Below are positions 28,023 to 41,458 of a DNA stretch of 64,000 nucleotides, one piece after another. A program made the translations under genes and the position numbers. The DNA is from Enterobacter pseudoroggenkampii. Its GTDB lineage: Bacteria; Pseudomonadota; Gammaproteobacteria; Enterobacterales; Enterobacteriaceae. Numbering within the stretch: the first letter of the stretch is position 1; each line of letters opens with the position of its first letter. The stretch is taken from the NCBI RefSeq assembly GCF_026420145.1, contig NZ_JAPMLV010000001.1:2663192-2727191 (forward strand). The letters are read 5' to 3'. The notes below the pieces were generated by a model, which worked only from the letters and a program-made list of their open reading frames with translations, was not told where the DNA came from and ran no database searches.

Positions 28023-29450
28023 TTATTGATTTTTCCGGCTCAGGGGCAGTTCAATACGGAAGCAAACATCCGAACGTTCGTCCGTGGCAATGTTTAGCTC
28101 ACCCTGCATGCGTCGTATGCAGTCCCGGGCGATGCTCAAGCCCAGACCACTGCCTTTCACCGCACCTTTCCGCTGATGACTCCCCTGGAAAAAGGGCTCG
28201 AAGATCATGGTTTTTTCGTCATCGGGGATCGGGGTGCCGGTGTTAGCGACGTCTATAAACACCCGGGAACCCTTCGTATAACTTCGGATATAAATGTTAC
28301 CGGATTCAGTACCATAGTGCACCGCATTGGAATAAAGATTATCCAGCACGCTCATTAAGAGCATGGGTTCAGCGAGACAGGTCGGCGCATTTAGTTCTAC
28401 ACCGGTATGCATCATTTTAGCTCTTGCTGGCAAGCTATGGGCGGATATCACCATATCCACCAGCGGCTCAATCTCAACGTTTTCCAGAACGACCGCCCCG
28501 TCAGCCAGCTTGCGGTTGTAATCCAGCAGTTGCTCAATCAGCTTTTGCAGATTGCGGCTGCTGTTATCCAGGATCTCGACAATTTCTTTCTGTTCTGGCG
28601 TAAGGGGGCCTGCCACTTCGTCCGCCAGCAGCTCCGTCCCTTCGCGCATGCTGGCCAGCGGCGTTTTAAGCTCATGGGAGATATGGCGCAGGAACTGATG
28701 GCGCTGTGATTCAAGCCACGCCAGGCGCTCGGACAGCCAGATAATGCGCTGGCCAACGGATCGCAGCTCGCGCGGACCTTTAAAGGCGACCGTATCTCCG
28801 AGCGATTTCCCCTCACCCAGGCGGTTGATCATCCGCTGAATGCCCTTCACCGGGCCGATGATCATGCGGGTAAAGAGCAGAACCAGCCCGAGGCTCACGA
28901 GGAACAGCACCAGCGCCTGCCAGCCGAAGAACTGGCCGCGCTCGGCAATCTCCTGCTGGAGCTGCTGGCCGCGAGAGAAAATGACCGTGCGCGTTGACTG
29001 CACCATCTCGGTGTTGGCGCTGGCAAAAGCTTCAAGACGCGCGGCGGCGGCGGCATCCGGGCCGCTGTTACTGCACTGTAGCTGCGCAAGATCGTTTAAA
29101 TCCTGACGTAACGCCTGATAGAGCTTGTCGTCAGGCAATACGCCGGCGTGGGCATCCAGCATTTCGCTGTAGCGCTTGCGCTGACTCTGGTACACCTTTT
29201 CCAGCGTCCGATCGTCAAGCACGCAATACTGACGATAGCTACGTTCCATCTCCAGCGCGGCGTTGGTCATCGCTTCACTGCGTCTGGCGTCGATGAGCGT
29301 CGTGCGGTTGGTCAAAGCCGCCTGCGCGCTCAGCGCGTTCAGACTTTGCCACGCCTGCCAGGCAAGGATCAGCAGCGGCAGCAGGATCAGCAGGAAGGCC
29401 ATCATGACAAGCTGTCGCAGGGAGCGGGGAAAAACGGGCCAGCGTTTCAA
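28023..29450 (-). CDS. glrK: Sensor histidine kinase GlrK (QseE)
   Basis: A 475-residue inner membrane sensor. Two membrane segments (about 12-32 and 175-195) enclose a periplasmic domain; a HAMP-like linker, the H-box HISHELKTPL and a HATPase domain with GSGLGLSIARD follow. It phosphorylates GlrR. Close to E. coli GlrK through its full length. glmY, the main target of the system, is encoded directly upstream on the same strand. Confidence 0.97.
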   Translation of the reverse strand: MKRWPVFPRSLRQLVMMAFLLILLPLLILAWQAWQSLNALSAQAALTNRTTLIDARRSEAMTNAALEMERSYRQYCVLDDRTLEKVYQSQRKRYSEMLDAHAGVLPDDKLYQALRQDLNDLAQLQCSNSGPDAAAAARLEAFASANTEMVQSTRTVIFSRGQQLQQEIAERGQFFGWQALVLFLVSLGLVLLFTRMIIGPVKGIQRMINRLGEGKSLGDTVAFKGPRELRSVGQRIIWLSERLAWLESQRHQFLRHISHELKTPLASMREGTELLADEVAGPLTPEQKEIVEILDNSSRNLQKLIEQLLDYNRKLADGAVVLENVEIEPLVDMVISAHSLPARAKMMHTGVELNAPTCLAEPMLLMSVLDNLYSNAVHYGTESGNIYIRSYTKGSRVFIDVANTGTPIPDDEKTMIFEPFFQGSHQRKGAVKGSGLGLSIARDCIRRMQGELNIATDERSDVCFRIELPLSRKNQ

Positions 29451-29509
29451 CGCATTACTCTCTTAATGGGGGTTTACGCAGAGCGTAACTGAGTCTGCCC
29501 TTCAGATAC

Positions 29510-29693
29510 AACAAAGCCGGGTAAAAACCCGGCTTTGTCATGGAATGAGGCGGTGCCTAACTCGACGTTTCGCCCTGGCCTGATAAAGCATCGCTATGAT
29601 CAGTAGTTGGACGGCAGGCACCTTTTTGTGCGTCATTCGAAGTTTATGTAGCGCGTCCCGAAGGGGCTGACATAAGAAGGTGAATGAGCCACT
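29510..29693 (-). ncRNA. glmY: Small RNA GlmY
   Basis: About 184 nucleotides, very close to E. coli GlmY from its 5' end (AGTGGCTCATTCACC) through CAGCCCCTTCGGGACG and the conserved ACAAAAAGGTGCCTGCC region to a 3' terminator hairpin (29511-29538, ACAAAGCCGGGT paired with ACCCGGCTTTGT). GlmY sequesters RapZ, sparing its homologue GlmZ, which then activates glmS translation when glucosamine 6-phosphate is low. A shorter open frame covering it is not a gene. Confidence 0.95.
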
Positions 29694-29700
29694 GGTTAAT

Positions 29701-29720
29701 ATTATGCAACACCCGTGCCA
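29701..29720 (-). promoter_or_regulatory. Overlapping sigma-54 and sigma-70 promoter of glmY
   Basis: TGGCAC-GGGTG-TTGCAT on the minus strand (29704-29720) is a near-consensus -24/-12 sigma-54 promoter. A sigma-70 -10 (CATAAT, 29701-29706) overlaps its -12 part, so both polymerases could start at about 29693. E. coli glmY has this same dual arrangement. Confidence 0.85.
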
Positions 29721-29809
29721 GAACGCAAAACAAAATATTAACACATTGAAATATATGATTTTTACTTGTTAAACCTGTTAATTATCGGTTGAATGATTTC
29801 CAGGCTAAG

Positions 29810-29827
29810 TGTCGCTATTAAGCAACA
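29810..29827 (-). promoter_or_regulatory. GlrR binding site, promoter-proximal
   Basis: TGTC-N10-AACA on the plus strand is a one-mismatch match to the TGTC-N10-GACA GlrR motif, about 125 bases before the glmY start. Confidence 0.65.
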
Positions 29828-29872
29828 CCTTAATGGGAACCTTTACTGCCATATATAAATCAATAAGTTAAA

Positions 29873-29890
29873 TGTCTCCTTTTGGAGACA
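29873..29890 (-). promoter_or_regulatory. GlrR binding site, middle
   Basis: TGTC-TCCTTTTGGA-GACA is a perfect match and a nearly full palindrome. Confidence 0.85.
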
Positions 29891-29905
29891 CTCAAACCAG
29901 AGGGT

Positions 29906-29923
29906 TGTCGCGATTTTGCGACA
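29906..29923 (-). promoter_or_regulatory. GlrR binding site, distal
   Basis: TGTC-GCGATTTTGC-GACA is a perfect match; its centre lies 33 bases (three helical turns) from the middle site, which puts both on one face of the DNA. Confidence 0.85.
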
Positions 29924-29930
29924 GAGACAA

Positions 29931-29961
29931 AAAAGCCCGGTAGCGCTCGCGCTTACCGGGC
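29931..29961 (-). terminator. Intrinsic terminator of purL, REP-like
   Basis: On the minus strand GCCCGGTAAGCG...CGCTACCGGGC is followed by TTTTTT. The stem also resembles a REP unit. It separates purL from the GlrR sites of glmY. Confidence 0.85.
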
Positions 29962-29981
29962 CTGCAGGTGTTGCCTAAAAC

Positions 29982-32900
29982 TTAACCCAGCTGTTTACGC
30001 GCGTTGCGGAAGATACGCATCCACGGGCTGTCCTCGCCCCAGTTTTCAGGGTGCCAGGAGTTGCTCACGGTGCGGAACACACGTTCCGGATGCGGCATCA
30101 TGATGGTTGCACGACCGCTTTCGCTGGTCACCGCGGTAATACCGTTGGCGGAGCCGTTCGGGTTGGCCGGGTAGGTTTCCGTGACCTTGCCGAAGTTATC
30201 GACAAAGCGCAGCGCCACCAGACCTTTGCTCTCCAGCTGAGCCAGATGCGCGGCATCACGCACTTCTACCTGACCTTCGCCGTGGGAGACCGCGATTGGC
30301 ATCTGTGAACCGACCATTCCCTGCAGCAGCAGAGACGGGCTTTGGGTCACTTCCACCAGGCTGAAGCGCGCTTCGAAGCGGTCAGACTGGTTACGCACAA
30401 AGCGCGGCCAGGCTTCGCTGCCCGGGATCAGCTCGCGCAGGTTGGACATCATCTGACAACCGTTACACACGCCCAGCGCCAGGGTCTGCGGACGGTGGAA
30501 GAAGGTTTCGAACTCGTCACGCACGCGGCTGTTGAACAGGATGGACTTCGCCCAGCCCTCGCCCGCGCCCAGCACGTCGCCGTAGGAGAAGCCGCCGCAC
30601 GCCACCAGCGCCTGGAAATCTTCCAGACCGGTACGTCCGGCCAGCAGGTCGCTCATGTGAACGTCGATAGCGTCAAAGCCCGCGCGGTGGAAGGCAGCCG
30701 CCATCTCAACGTGGGAGTTAACGCCCTGCTCGCGCAGCACGGCCACTTTCGGACGCGCGCCGGTCGCAATGTACGGCGCGGCAATGTCTTCGTTGATGTC
30801 GAAGGAGAGCTTCACGTTCAGGCCAGGATCCTGGTCATTGGCCTTCGCGTTGTGCTCCTGATCGGCACATTCCGGGTTATCACGCAGGCGCTGCATCTGC
30901 CAGGTGGTTTCCGCCCACCACATACGCAGCGTGGTGCGGCTTTCGCTGAACACGGCGTGACCGTCTGCTTCAATGACGAAGCGGTCGCCCTGAACGGCTT
31001 TACCCAGATAGTGCACGCAGTCTGCCAGACCGTGCTTCGCCAGAATCGCTTCAACCGCGTCGCGATCTGCCGCGCGCACCTGAATCACGGCGCCCAGCTC
31101 TTCGTTAAACAGCGCCGCCAGACGGTCTTCGCCCAGCGTTGCAATGTTGGCTTCAACCCCACAGTGGCCGGTGAAGGCCATCTCTGCCAGCGTCACCAGC
31201 AGGCCGCCGTCGGAACGGTCATGGTAGGCCAGCAGCTTACGCTGCGCCACCAGCGCCTGGATGGCGTCGTAGAAGCCTTTCAGCTGCGCCACGTCGCGCA
31301 CGTCGGCTGGCTTGTCGCCGAGCTGACGGTAAACCTGCGCCAGAGCGGTGGCACCCAGCGCGTTGTTGCCTTTACCCAGGTCAATCAGCAGCAGGGCGTT
31401 GTCTTCGGTGGAAAGCTGCGGCGTAACGGTATGACGCACGTCTTCCACGCGGGCAAACGCGGTAATCACCAGCGACAGCGGAGAGGTCATCTCGCGCTGC
31501 TCGCTGCCTTCCTGCCAGCGGGTTTTCATCGACATGGAGTCTTTACCCACCGGAATGGTCAGGCCGAGAGCAGGACACAGCTCCTCGCCCACCGCCTTCA
31601 CGGCTTCATACAGGCCTGCATCTTCGCCAGGGTGACCGGCAGCGGCCATCCAGTTTGCGGAGAGTTTGATACGTTTGATGTCGCCAATCTGCGTCGCGGC
31701 GATGTTGGTCAGCGCTTCACCGACCGCCAGACGGGCAGAGGCCGCGAAGTCCAGCAGCGCCACCGGGGTGCGTTCGCCCAGCGCCATCGCTTCGCCGTAG
31801 TAGCTGTCGAGGCTCGCGGTGGTCACGGCGCAGTTCGCCACCGGGATCTGCCACGGGCCAACCATCTGATCGCGCGATACCATACCGGTCACGGTGCGGT
31901 CGCCGATGGTCACCAGGAAGGTTTTCTCAGCGACTGCCGGCAGGTGCAGCACGCGATTAACGGCTTCAGCTACGGTAATGCCCTGGCGATCCAGCGCTTT
32001 GCCCGCCGCTTTACGGGTTGTTACGTCGCGGGTCATCTTCGGCGTTTTACCGAGCAGAACGTCGAGCGGCAGATCGATAGGCTGGTTGTCGAAATGGGTG
32101 TCGCTCAGAGTCAGGTGCTGCTCTTCGGTCGCTTCACCGATGACGGCATACGGCGCGCGCTCGCGGCGGCACAGCTCGTCAAACAGCGGAAGCTGGTCCG
32201 CGGCAACCGCCAGCACGTAGCGCTCCTGGGATTCGTTACACCAGATTTCCAGCGGGCTCATGCCCGGCTCATCGCTCAGGATATCGCGCAGGTTGAAACG
32301 ACCACCGCGGCCGCCGTCGCTCACCAGCTCCGGCATGGCGTTAGACAGACCGCCCGCGCCCACGTCGTGGATGAAGAGGATCGGGTTAGCGTCGCCCAGC
32401 TGCCAGCAGCGGTCGATCACTTCCTGGCAGCGACGCTCCATCTCAGGGTTGTCACGCTGCACGGAGGCGAAATCGAGATCCGCGTCAGACTGGCCGGAGG
32501 CCATAGAAGAGGCTGCTCCGCCGCCCAGACCGATGTTCATCGCCGGGCCGCCGAGCACGATCAGCTTCGCGCCGACGACGATCTCGCCTTTCTGCACGTG
32601 ATCGGCACGGATGTTGCCGATCCCGCCCGCCAGCATGATCGGTTTGTGGTAGCCGCGCAGCTCTTCGCCGTTGTGGCTGTCCACTTTCTCTTCATAGGTA
32701 CGGAAGTAACCGTTCAGCGCCGGACGACCAAATTCGTTGTTAAACGCCGCGCCGCCCAGCGGGCCTTCGGTCATGATATCCAGCGCGGTCACAATGCGCT
32801 CTGGCTTGCCGAAATCCTCTTCCCACGGCTGTTCAAAGCCCGGGATACGCAGGTTGGAGACGGAGAAACCGACCAGACCCGCTTTTGGTTTTGCACCACG

Positions 32901-33869
32901 ACCGGTCGCACCTTCATCACGGATTTCACCGCCGGAGCCGGTCGCCGCACCCGGCCACGGGGAGATCGCGGTCGGGTGGTTGTGGGTTTCCACTTTCATC
33001 AGGATATGCGCGGGCTCCTGATGGAAGTCATAGCGCCCTGCTTCGCGATCGGCGAAGAAGCGGCCCACCTCGGATCCTTCCATCACCGCGGCGTTGTCCT
33101 TATAGGCAGACAGAACGTGGTCAGGCGTTTGCTCCATGGTGTTTTTGATCATTTTGAACAGCGACTTCGGCTGCTGTTCGCCGTCAATAATCCAGTCGGC
33201 GTTGAAAATCTTGTGGCGGCAGTGCTCAGAGTTCGCCTGCGCGAACATGTAGAGTTCGATGTCGTTCGGGTTACGGTTGAGCTTAACGAACGCATCCTGC
33301 AGGTAGTCGATTTCGTCTTCTGCCAGCGCCAGGCCGAGACGCAGGTTGGCGTCAATCAGCGCCTGACGGCCCTGCCCCAGCAGGTCTACGCTCTGTACCG
33401 GCGCAGGCTGATGGTGAGAGAAAAGCTTCTGCGCGTCATCGAGAGAGGCAAATACGCTCTCCATCATGCGGTCGTGCAGTTCAGCCGCAACCGCCTGCCA
33501 CTGTGCTTCGCTCAGGGTAGAGGCTTCCACGTAGTACGCCACGCCGCGTTCCAGACGGTTAATCTGGCTCAGGCCACAGTTGTGGGCGATGTCGGTGGCT
33601 TTGGAAGACCAGGGGGAGATGGTGCCCGGACGAGGCGTCGCAAGGATCAGTTTGCCGGTTGGCGTATGGCTGCTCAGGCTTGGGCCATACTTGAGCAGGC
33701 GTTCCAGCTGTACGCGCTCCTCTGCATTCAGGGGGGCATTCAGGTCAGCAAAATGGACATACTCAGCGTAAATATTGCTTACCGGAAGGTCGGCCGCCTG
33801 AAAACGTGCCAGCAGTTTAGTGATACGGAAGGCAGACAGTGCAGGCGAACCACGCAGAATTTCCATCAT
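29982..33869 (-). CDS. purL: Phosphoribosylformylglycinamidine synthase PurL
   Basis: A 1295-residue single-chain FGAM synthase, the fourth step of purine synthesis: FGAR, glutamine and ATP to FGAM. It has an N-terminal PurS-like region, two AIRS-type ATP domains ([24 protein letters not shown]) and a C-terminal glutamine amidotransferase (from about residue 1040) with the nucleophile cysteine in [10 protein letters not shown]. Length equals E. coli. A PurR box lies upstream. A long open frame on the opposite strand is its shadow. Confidence 0.98.
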   Translation of the reverse strand: MMEILRGSPALSAFRITKLLARFQAADLPVSNIYAEYVHFADLNAPLNAEERVQLERLLKYGPSLSSHTPTGKLILATPRPGTISPWSSKATDIAHNCGLSQINRLERGVAYYVEASTLSEAQWQAVAAELHDRMMESVFASLDDAQKLFSHHQPAPVQSVDLLGQGRQALIDANLRLGLALAEDEIDYLQDAFVKLNRNPNDIELYMFAQANSEHCRHKIFNADWIIDGEQQPKSLFKMIKNTMEQTPDHVLSAYKDNAAVMEGSEVGRFFADREAGRYDFHQEPAHILMKVETHNHPTAISPWPGAATGSGGEIRDEGATGRGAKPKAGLVGFSVSNLRIPGFEQPWEEDFGKPERIVTALDIMTEGPLGGAAFNNEFGRPALNGYFRTYEEKVDSHNGEELRGYHKPIMLAGGIGNIRADHVQKGEIVVGAKLIVLGGPAMNIGLGGGAASSMASGQSDADLDFASVQRDNPEMERRCQEVIDRCWQLGDANPILFIHDVGAGGLSNAMPELVSDGGRGGRFNLRDILSDEPGMSPLEIWCNESQERYVLAVAADQLPLFDELCRRERAPYAVIGEATEEQHLTLSDTHFDNQPIDLPLDVLLGKTPKMTRDVTTRKAAGKALDRQGITVAEAVNRVLHLPAVAEKTFLVTIGDRTVTGMVSRDQMVGPWQIPVANCAVTTASLDSYYGEAMALGERTPVALLDFAASARLAVGEALTNIAATQIGDIKRIKLSANWMAAAGHPGEDAGLYEAVKAVGEELCPALGLTIPVGKDSMSMKTRWQEGSEQREMTSPLSLVITAFARVEDVRHTVTPQLSTEDNALLLIDLGKGNNALGATALAQVYRQLGDKPADVRDVAQLKGFYDAIQALVAQRKLLAYHDRSDGGLLVTLAEMAFTGHCGVEANIATLGEDRLAALFNEELGAVIQVRAADRDAVEAILAKHGLADCVHYLGKAVQGDRFVIEADGHAVFSESRTTLRMWWAETTWQMQRLRDNPECADQEHNAKANDQDPGLNVKLSFDINEDIAAPYIATGARPKVAVLREQGVNSHVEMAAAFHRAGFDAIDVHMSDLLAGRTGLEDFQALVACGGFSYGDVLGAGEGWAKSILFNSRVRDEFETFFHRPQTLALGVCNGCQMMSNLRELIPGSEAWPRFVRNQSDRFEARFSLVEVTQSPSLLLQGMVGSQMPIAVSHGEGQVEVRDAAHLAQLESKGLVALRFVDNFGKVTETYPANPNGSANGITAVTSESGRATIMMPHPERVFRTVSNSWHPENWGEDSPWMRIFRNARKQLG

Positions 33870-33955
33870 AAGTCTCTCGTCTTCGAAGCGCCGGGGCGCT
33901 TACAGTGTGCGCAAGGGGGGAAAACGGGCGTCATTATAGAGAATCCTGAGCGCCG

Positions 33956-33971
33956 ACGAAACCGTTTGCGT
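33956..33971 (-). promoter_or_regulatory. PurR operator upstream of purL
   Basis: On the minus strand ACGCAAACGGTTTCGT fits the PurR consensus, 87 bases before the purL ATG. Confidence 0.88.
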
Positions 33972-34136
33972 CGAAATAAAATTTGCACAGAGATTTAACA
34001 ATAGATGTGACCAGTCTCTCTAATTGGTTGCCAAGTGGCGCAAGTTTACGCAAAATGCCGCTCATTCAATGGCAAACCTTATGATTAACATGGCTACAGC
34101 AGACTGAGGCAACCGGCGTCGCAGAGAATTAACTAA

Positions 34137-36126
<1,990 letters not shown>

Positions 36127-36138
36127 TTATGGATAAGA

Positions 36139-36774
36139 CTATTCGAGTTGCTGGAGTTCACCTGATGGCGTGACGCGCCAGCGATGCTGGCAAAAATAGA
36201 GCAGCGGGTTGTCCTGTTTACTGTCGCTGTAGCCGCTGTACAGGCGCAGCGGCGTACCGATGCGTTTCTCCAGCTGGACCACTTTTTCATGCCCCAGGCA
36301 GCGCATCGTCAGCACCCAACCGCCGTAACCGCGGGCAATTTGCGTGGCAATAAGATTCACGCGCGGAAGCCAGGGGGTATCAAAATAGACCTGCTCCACC
36401 AGCGTCTGCGGGGAGCCGGTAATCAGCCAGATGTCGGCATCGTTCGCGTCGAGGTAGCCGGTCAGGCGCGCCTGCACCACCGGAAAGGCGGCGACGTGGC
36501 CGCGGAACCAGTGCGCAAAATCCTTTTCGAGCTGTTTGAGGCGCGCTTCGCTGTGCCCAAAGGTACATCCCCACAGCAGCAGACTCATCGGCCATCGCGC
36601 CGCACGGCCTTTCACCAGCAGCGCGATACCGATAACCGGTAAGAGCGGTAGCACGAGCAACGCATTCAGGGGCTGACGCCGCAGCAGGTAACGCATAAAC
36701 GTACCAAACATATCCTGCTGATGCAGCGTTCCATCCAGGTCGAAAAAGACAACGCGACGCGCGTGATTTGCCAA
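36139..36774 (-). CDS. pgpC: Phosphatidylglycerophosphatase C PgpC
   Basis: A 211-residue HAD-superfamily membrane phosphatase that makes phosphatidylglycerol from its phosphate. HAD motif I FFDLDGTLH lies near residues 9-17, motif II LITGSP, and the C-terminal SGYSDSKQDNPLL holds the last acidic residues. A hydrophobic stretch at about 36-55 would anchor it to the inner membrane. Formerly YfhB. Confidence 0.95.
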   Translation of the reverse strand: MANHARRVVFFDLDGTLHQQDMFGTFMRYLLRRQPLNALLVLPLLPVIGIALLVKGRAARWPMSLLLWGCTFGHSEARLKQLEKDFAHWFRGHVAAFPVVQARLTGYLDANDADIWLITGSPQTLVEQVYFDTPWLPRVNLIATQIARGYGGWVLTMRCLGHEKVVQLEKRIGTPLRLYSGYSDSKQDNPLLYFCQHRWRVTPSGELQQLE

Positions 36775-36777
36775 ACC

Positions 36778-38139
36778 TTACTCCTCTGGATCGTTGAAAC
36801 CTAACAGCCAGGTAAACAGGAACCCGGCTATCACCGCTACTAAATAGCCTAACAGATAGAGCATCACTTTTCCGGTCACGATGGTTAATGCCAGCGGTAA
36901 ACCGGAAAGCCCAAAGGTGATCACGGTGGCGACCTTCCAGTAGCTAATAAGCGCCCCGCCTACCGCGCCGCCCAGACAGGCGGCGAGGAACGGTTTACCC
37001 AGCGGCAGCGTAACGCCGAAAATCAGCGGCTCGCCAATGCCGAGCAGTCCAACCGGGAGTGCGCCTTTAATCACTTTCTTCAGTCGCGCGTTGCGGGTTT
37101 TCATCAGTACGGCAATCGCCGCGCCGACCTGCCCCACGCCCGCCATCGACAGGATAGGCAGCAGCGCGTTATAGCCGTGCGACTGCACCAGCTCGACGTG
37201 GATCGGCACCAGCCCCTGGTGCAGGCCCGTCAGCACCAGCGGCAGGAAGGTACCCGACAGCACCGCCCCCACTAACAGGCCGCCGCGATCAATCGCCAGC
37301 GACGCGCCGTGGGCGATGGCTTCAGAGATCCCCCCGCCTAACGGCTGGAGGGCCACAATCGCTACGCTACCGGTAATCAGCGTGGTCAGCAGCGGGTTGA
37401 GGATAAGCTCAATCGAGCCGGGCAGAACCGCGCGCAGCCTTTTCTCGATCCAGCACATCAGGATGACCACCAGCAGCACGGCGATCACCCCACCGCGGCC
37501 CGGCTGGAGCGCCTCACCAAACAGCGTGATCTGCGCCAGCTGCGGGCTGGACAAGATGCCCGCCATCACGCCGCCCATGGCCAGCGATCCGCCAAACACC
37601 TTCGCGGTATTGACCCCAACCAGAATGTTCATAATGGCGAACACCGCGCTGCCGAAGATCCCGAGAATCCCCAGCAGGTTCGGATACTGCGTGGCGAAAT
37701 CCCCCACAATATCCGGCCGCTTGAGAATATTGATGATCCCGGTGATTAGGCCTGAGGCAATAAACGCCGGGATCAGCGGAATGAAGACGTTTGCCAGCTG
37801 ACGCAGCGCATCGCTCATCGGGGCTTTGTATTTGGCCTTCGCCTGCGCTTTGGTGCGCTCCGCATCGTCAATCGACACGCTCGCGCTAACGCCCATCAGC
37901 GCCCGCATGGCATCGACAACCTGCGCCGCTTTCCCCGGCCCGACGATCAGCTGATGCTGCTGGCCCTGTTTCACGTAGCCGCTGACGCCGGACAGTTGCT
38001 TCAGGCGCGGCACGTCAAGCTGGTCGTCGTTATGCACCTCGACGCGCACGCGCGTCATGCAGTTTTCGAGACGCTGAATATTTTGTTCCCCACCGATCCC
38101 CTGCAGGATATCGCTGGCGAGCGCTGCTGTTTTGTCCAT
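36778..38139 (-). CDS. murP: PTS N-acetylmuramic acid transporter subunits EIIBC MurP
   Basis: A 453-residue permease with EIIB first (residues 1-90, phosphocysteine Cys27 in ENCMTRVRV) and EIIC after it (about 115-453, about ten membrane segments). It imports and phosphorylates MurNAc, making MurNAc 6-phosphate, the substrate of MurQ encoded 11 bases upstream. No EIIA is attached; Crr is the likely donor. Separated from pgpC by only three bases. In E. coli K-12 murQP is elsewhere on the map. Confidence 0.92.
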   Translation of the reverse strand: MDKTAALASDILQGIGGEQNIQRLENCMTRVRVEVHNDDQLDVPRLKQLSGVSGYVKQGQQHQLIVGPGKAAQVVDAMRALMGVSASVSIDDAERTKAQAKAKYKAPMSDALRQLANVFIPLIPAFIASGLITGIINILKRPDIVGDFATQYPNLLGILGIFGSAVFAIMNILVGVNTAKVFGGSLAMGGVMAGILSSPQLAQITLFGEALQPGRGGVIAVLLVVILMCWIEKRLRAVLPGSIELILNPLLTTLITGSVAIVALQPLGGGISEAIAHGASLAIDRGGLLVGAVLSGTFLPLVLTGLHQGLVPIHVELVQSHGYNALLPILSMAGVGQVGAAIAVLMKTRNARLKKVIKGALPVGLLGIGEPLIFGVTLPLGKPFLAACLGGAVGGALISYWKVATVITFGLSGLPLALTIVTGKVMLYLLGYLVAVIAGFLFTWLLGFNDPEE

Positions 38140-38150
38140 ACACGCCTCTG

Positions 38151-39044
38151 TTAGTTTTCTAATGCCGCCCGTAAGAAGCCGTTATGCGCATCGAGTTTGG
38201 CTCTGGCGCTTGCCGCATCCAGCCCGCTTAAGATCATCAGAATGGCAGGCTTAACATCGTGATCGGTCTGCTTGAGTACCGCTTCTGCCTCTTCACGTCC
38301 TGCGCCCGTCGCCTCCATCACCATGCGGCAGGCTCTGTCCACCAGCTTGACGTTGGTGGCCTGCATATCCACCATCAGGTTCTGATACACCTTCCCAAAC
38401 TTCACCATCGCGCCGGTGGAGATCATATTGAGCACCAGCTTTTGCGCGGTCCCGGATTTCAGGCGCGTGGAGCCGGTGAGCGCTTCCGGCCCAACCACCG
38501 GAGAGATAGCGATAGCGGCCACCTGTGCAATCGGTGAGCCTGGGTTACAGGAGATGGCGACCGTCGTGCAGCCGGTCTGGTTAGCGTATTCCAGCCCGCC
38601 AATCACGTACGGCGTGCGCCCGGATGCCGCCAGCCCGACCACCAGATCCTTTGCCGTCAGATTCAGCGCCTTCAGGTCATCCTCGCCCAGCTGTTTGTTA
38701 TCTTCCGCCCCTTCAACGGCTTTCAGCAGCGCACCGGGTCCACCGGCAATCAGCCCAACCACCAGACCATGCGGCACCCCAAAGGTTGGCGGGCATTCTG
38801 ACGCGTCCAGGACCCCAAGACGCCCGCTGGTGCCCGCGCCCATGTAAATAATGCGTCCACCGGCCTTGAGGGATTTCGCCGCCGCATCGACCGCTTTCGC
38901 CACCTCGGGTAATGTCTCTTTCACAGCCTGCGCGACCAGCGTATCCTGTTGATTAAAGCGGTGAACCAGCTCCAGGGTGGAGAGCGCATCCAGATCCATG
39001 GTTTGCGGGTTACGCGTTTCAGAAACAAGTGAGCCAAGATTCAT
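38151..39044 (-). CDS. murQ: N-acetylmuramic acid 6-phosphate etherase MurQ
   Basis: A 297-residue SIS-domain enzyme that cleaves the lactyl ether of MurNAc 6-phosphate to GlcNAc 6-phosphate and D-lactate. The family signature is clear: [28 protein letters not shown] near residues 60-90 and [10 protein letters not shown]. It is divergent from murR, with twin palindromes between. Confidence 0.96.
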   Translation of the reverse strand: MNLGSLVSETRNPQTMDLDALSTLELVHRFNQQDTLVAQAVKETLPEVAKAVDAAAKSLKAGGRIIYMGAGTSGRLGVLDASECPPTFGVPHGLVVGLIAGGPGALLKAVEGAEDNKQLGEDDLKALNLTAKDLVVGLAASGRTPYVIGGLEYANQTGCTTVAISCNPGSPIAQVAAIAISPVVGPEALTGSTRLKSGTAQKLVLNMISTGAMVKFGKVYQNLMVDMQATNVKLVDRACRMVMEATGAGREEAEAVLKQTDHDVKPAILMILSGLDAASARAKLDAHNGFLRAALEN

Positions 39045-39057
39045 TTTTGTACCTCAA

Positions 39058-39070
39058 GAATTTTTAATTC
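39058..39070. promoter_or_regulatory. Candidate MurR operator, murQ-proximal
   Basis: GAAT-TTTTA-ATTC palindrome in the murQ-murR space. The centre is 33 bases (about three helical turns) from a second copy of the same form. Confidence 0.6.
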
Positions 39071-39083
39071 ATAATAATCACAC

Positions 39084-39089
39084 TATAAT
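39084..39089 (+). promoter_or_regulatory. Probable -10 box of murR
   Basis: A perfect TATAAT on the plus strand lying directly between the two GAATN5ATTC palindromes, so a bound repressor would block it. Confidence 0.5.
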
Positions 39090-39090
39090 G

Positions 39091-39103
39091 GAATATAAAA
39101 TTC
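39091..39103. promoter_or_regulatory. Candidate MurR operator, murR-proximal
   Basis: GAAT-ATAAA-ATTC palindrome covering the expected murR transcription start. Same form as 39058-39070. Confidence 0.6.
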
Positions 39104-39127
39104 ATTCAGGCGAGCAAAATCCGTATT

Positions 39128-39146
39128 TGCGCAGATAATCACATTT
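39128..39146 (-). promoter_or_regulatory. Weak candidate CRP site before murR
   Basis: On the minus strand AAATGTGATTATCTGCGCA has one good TGTGA half-site and a poor second half. E. coli murQP is CRP-activated, which makes it plausible but unproven. Confidence 0.3.
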
Positions 39147-39161
39147 TCGCCAGGAGACCGT

Positions 39162-40693
<1,532 letters not shown>

Positions 40694-40694
<1 letters not shown>

Positions 40695-41425
40695 TACTGA
40701 CGCGCTTCCTGCATCAGGCGTTTCATTTCTGAAACCGCCTCTTTCAGGCCGCTCATCACCGCGCGGCCAATGATGGCGTGGCCGATGTTCAGCTCGTGCA
40801 TTTCAGGCAGGGCGGCAATGGCCTTCACGTTGTGGTAGGTCAGACCGTGACCGGCGTTAACCTTCAGACCCAGGCTTGAGGCATACGTAGCCGCTTTAGC
40901 AATACGCTCCAGCTCTTTGGCCTGCTCTTCATCGTTTTTGGCATCGGCATAGCAGCCGGTGTGAATTTCGATATACGGCGCGCCCACGTCGGCTGCCGCT
41001 TTAATCTGGGTGAAATCGGCGTCAATAAACAGCGAAACCAGGATACCGGCATCCGCCAGGCGCTTGCAGGCATCGCGCATTTTGTCGAGCTGACCGGCCA
41101 CATCCAGACCGCCTTCGGTCGTGACTTCCTGGCGTTTTTCCGGCACCAGGCAGCAGAAGTGCGGCTGGGTCTCACAGGCAATCGCCAGCATCTCTTCGGT
41201 GACCGCCATCTCCAGATTCATACGGGTATCCAGCGTCTTGCGCAGAATGCGCACGTCGCGGTCGGTGATGTGGCGACGGTCTTCACGCAGGTGAACGGTA
41301 ATGCCGTCGGCGCCAGCCTGTTCAGCGATAAACGCCGCCTGAACCGGATCGGGATACGCCGTACCGCGCGCATTACGCAGCGTGGCGATGTGATCGATGT
41401 TGACGCCTAACAGTAATTCAGCCAT
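40694..41425 (-). CDS. pdxJ: Pyridoxine 5'-phosphate synthase PdxJ
   Basis: A 243-residue TIM-barrel enzyme that condenses deoxyxylulose 5-phosphate with the PdxA product to form pyridoxine 5'-phosphate. Conserved motifs are [13 protein letters not shown] at the N terminus, [11 protein letters not shown] and VNAGHGL. Overlaps acpS by one base (TAATG), as in E. coli. Confidence 0.98.
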
Positions 41426-41458
41426 GACAATCCTCGGTTTTCTTTTCGATTCTGTGGT

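Noticed and set aside
29538..29744. A 68-codon frame covering glmY
   Set aside because: The region is the well-conserved sRNA GlmY, and the peptide has no support.
30342..33998. A 1218-codon open frame antisense to purL
   Set aside because: It mirrors purL codon by codon, lacks recognisable domains and follows from the GC-rich third-position bias of purL. PurL on the other strand is full length and certain.
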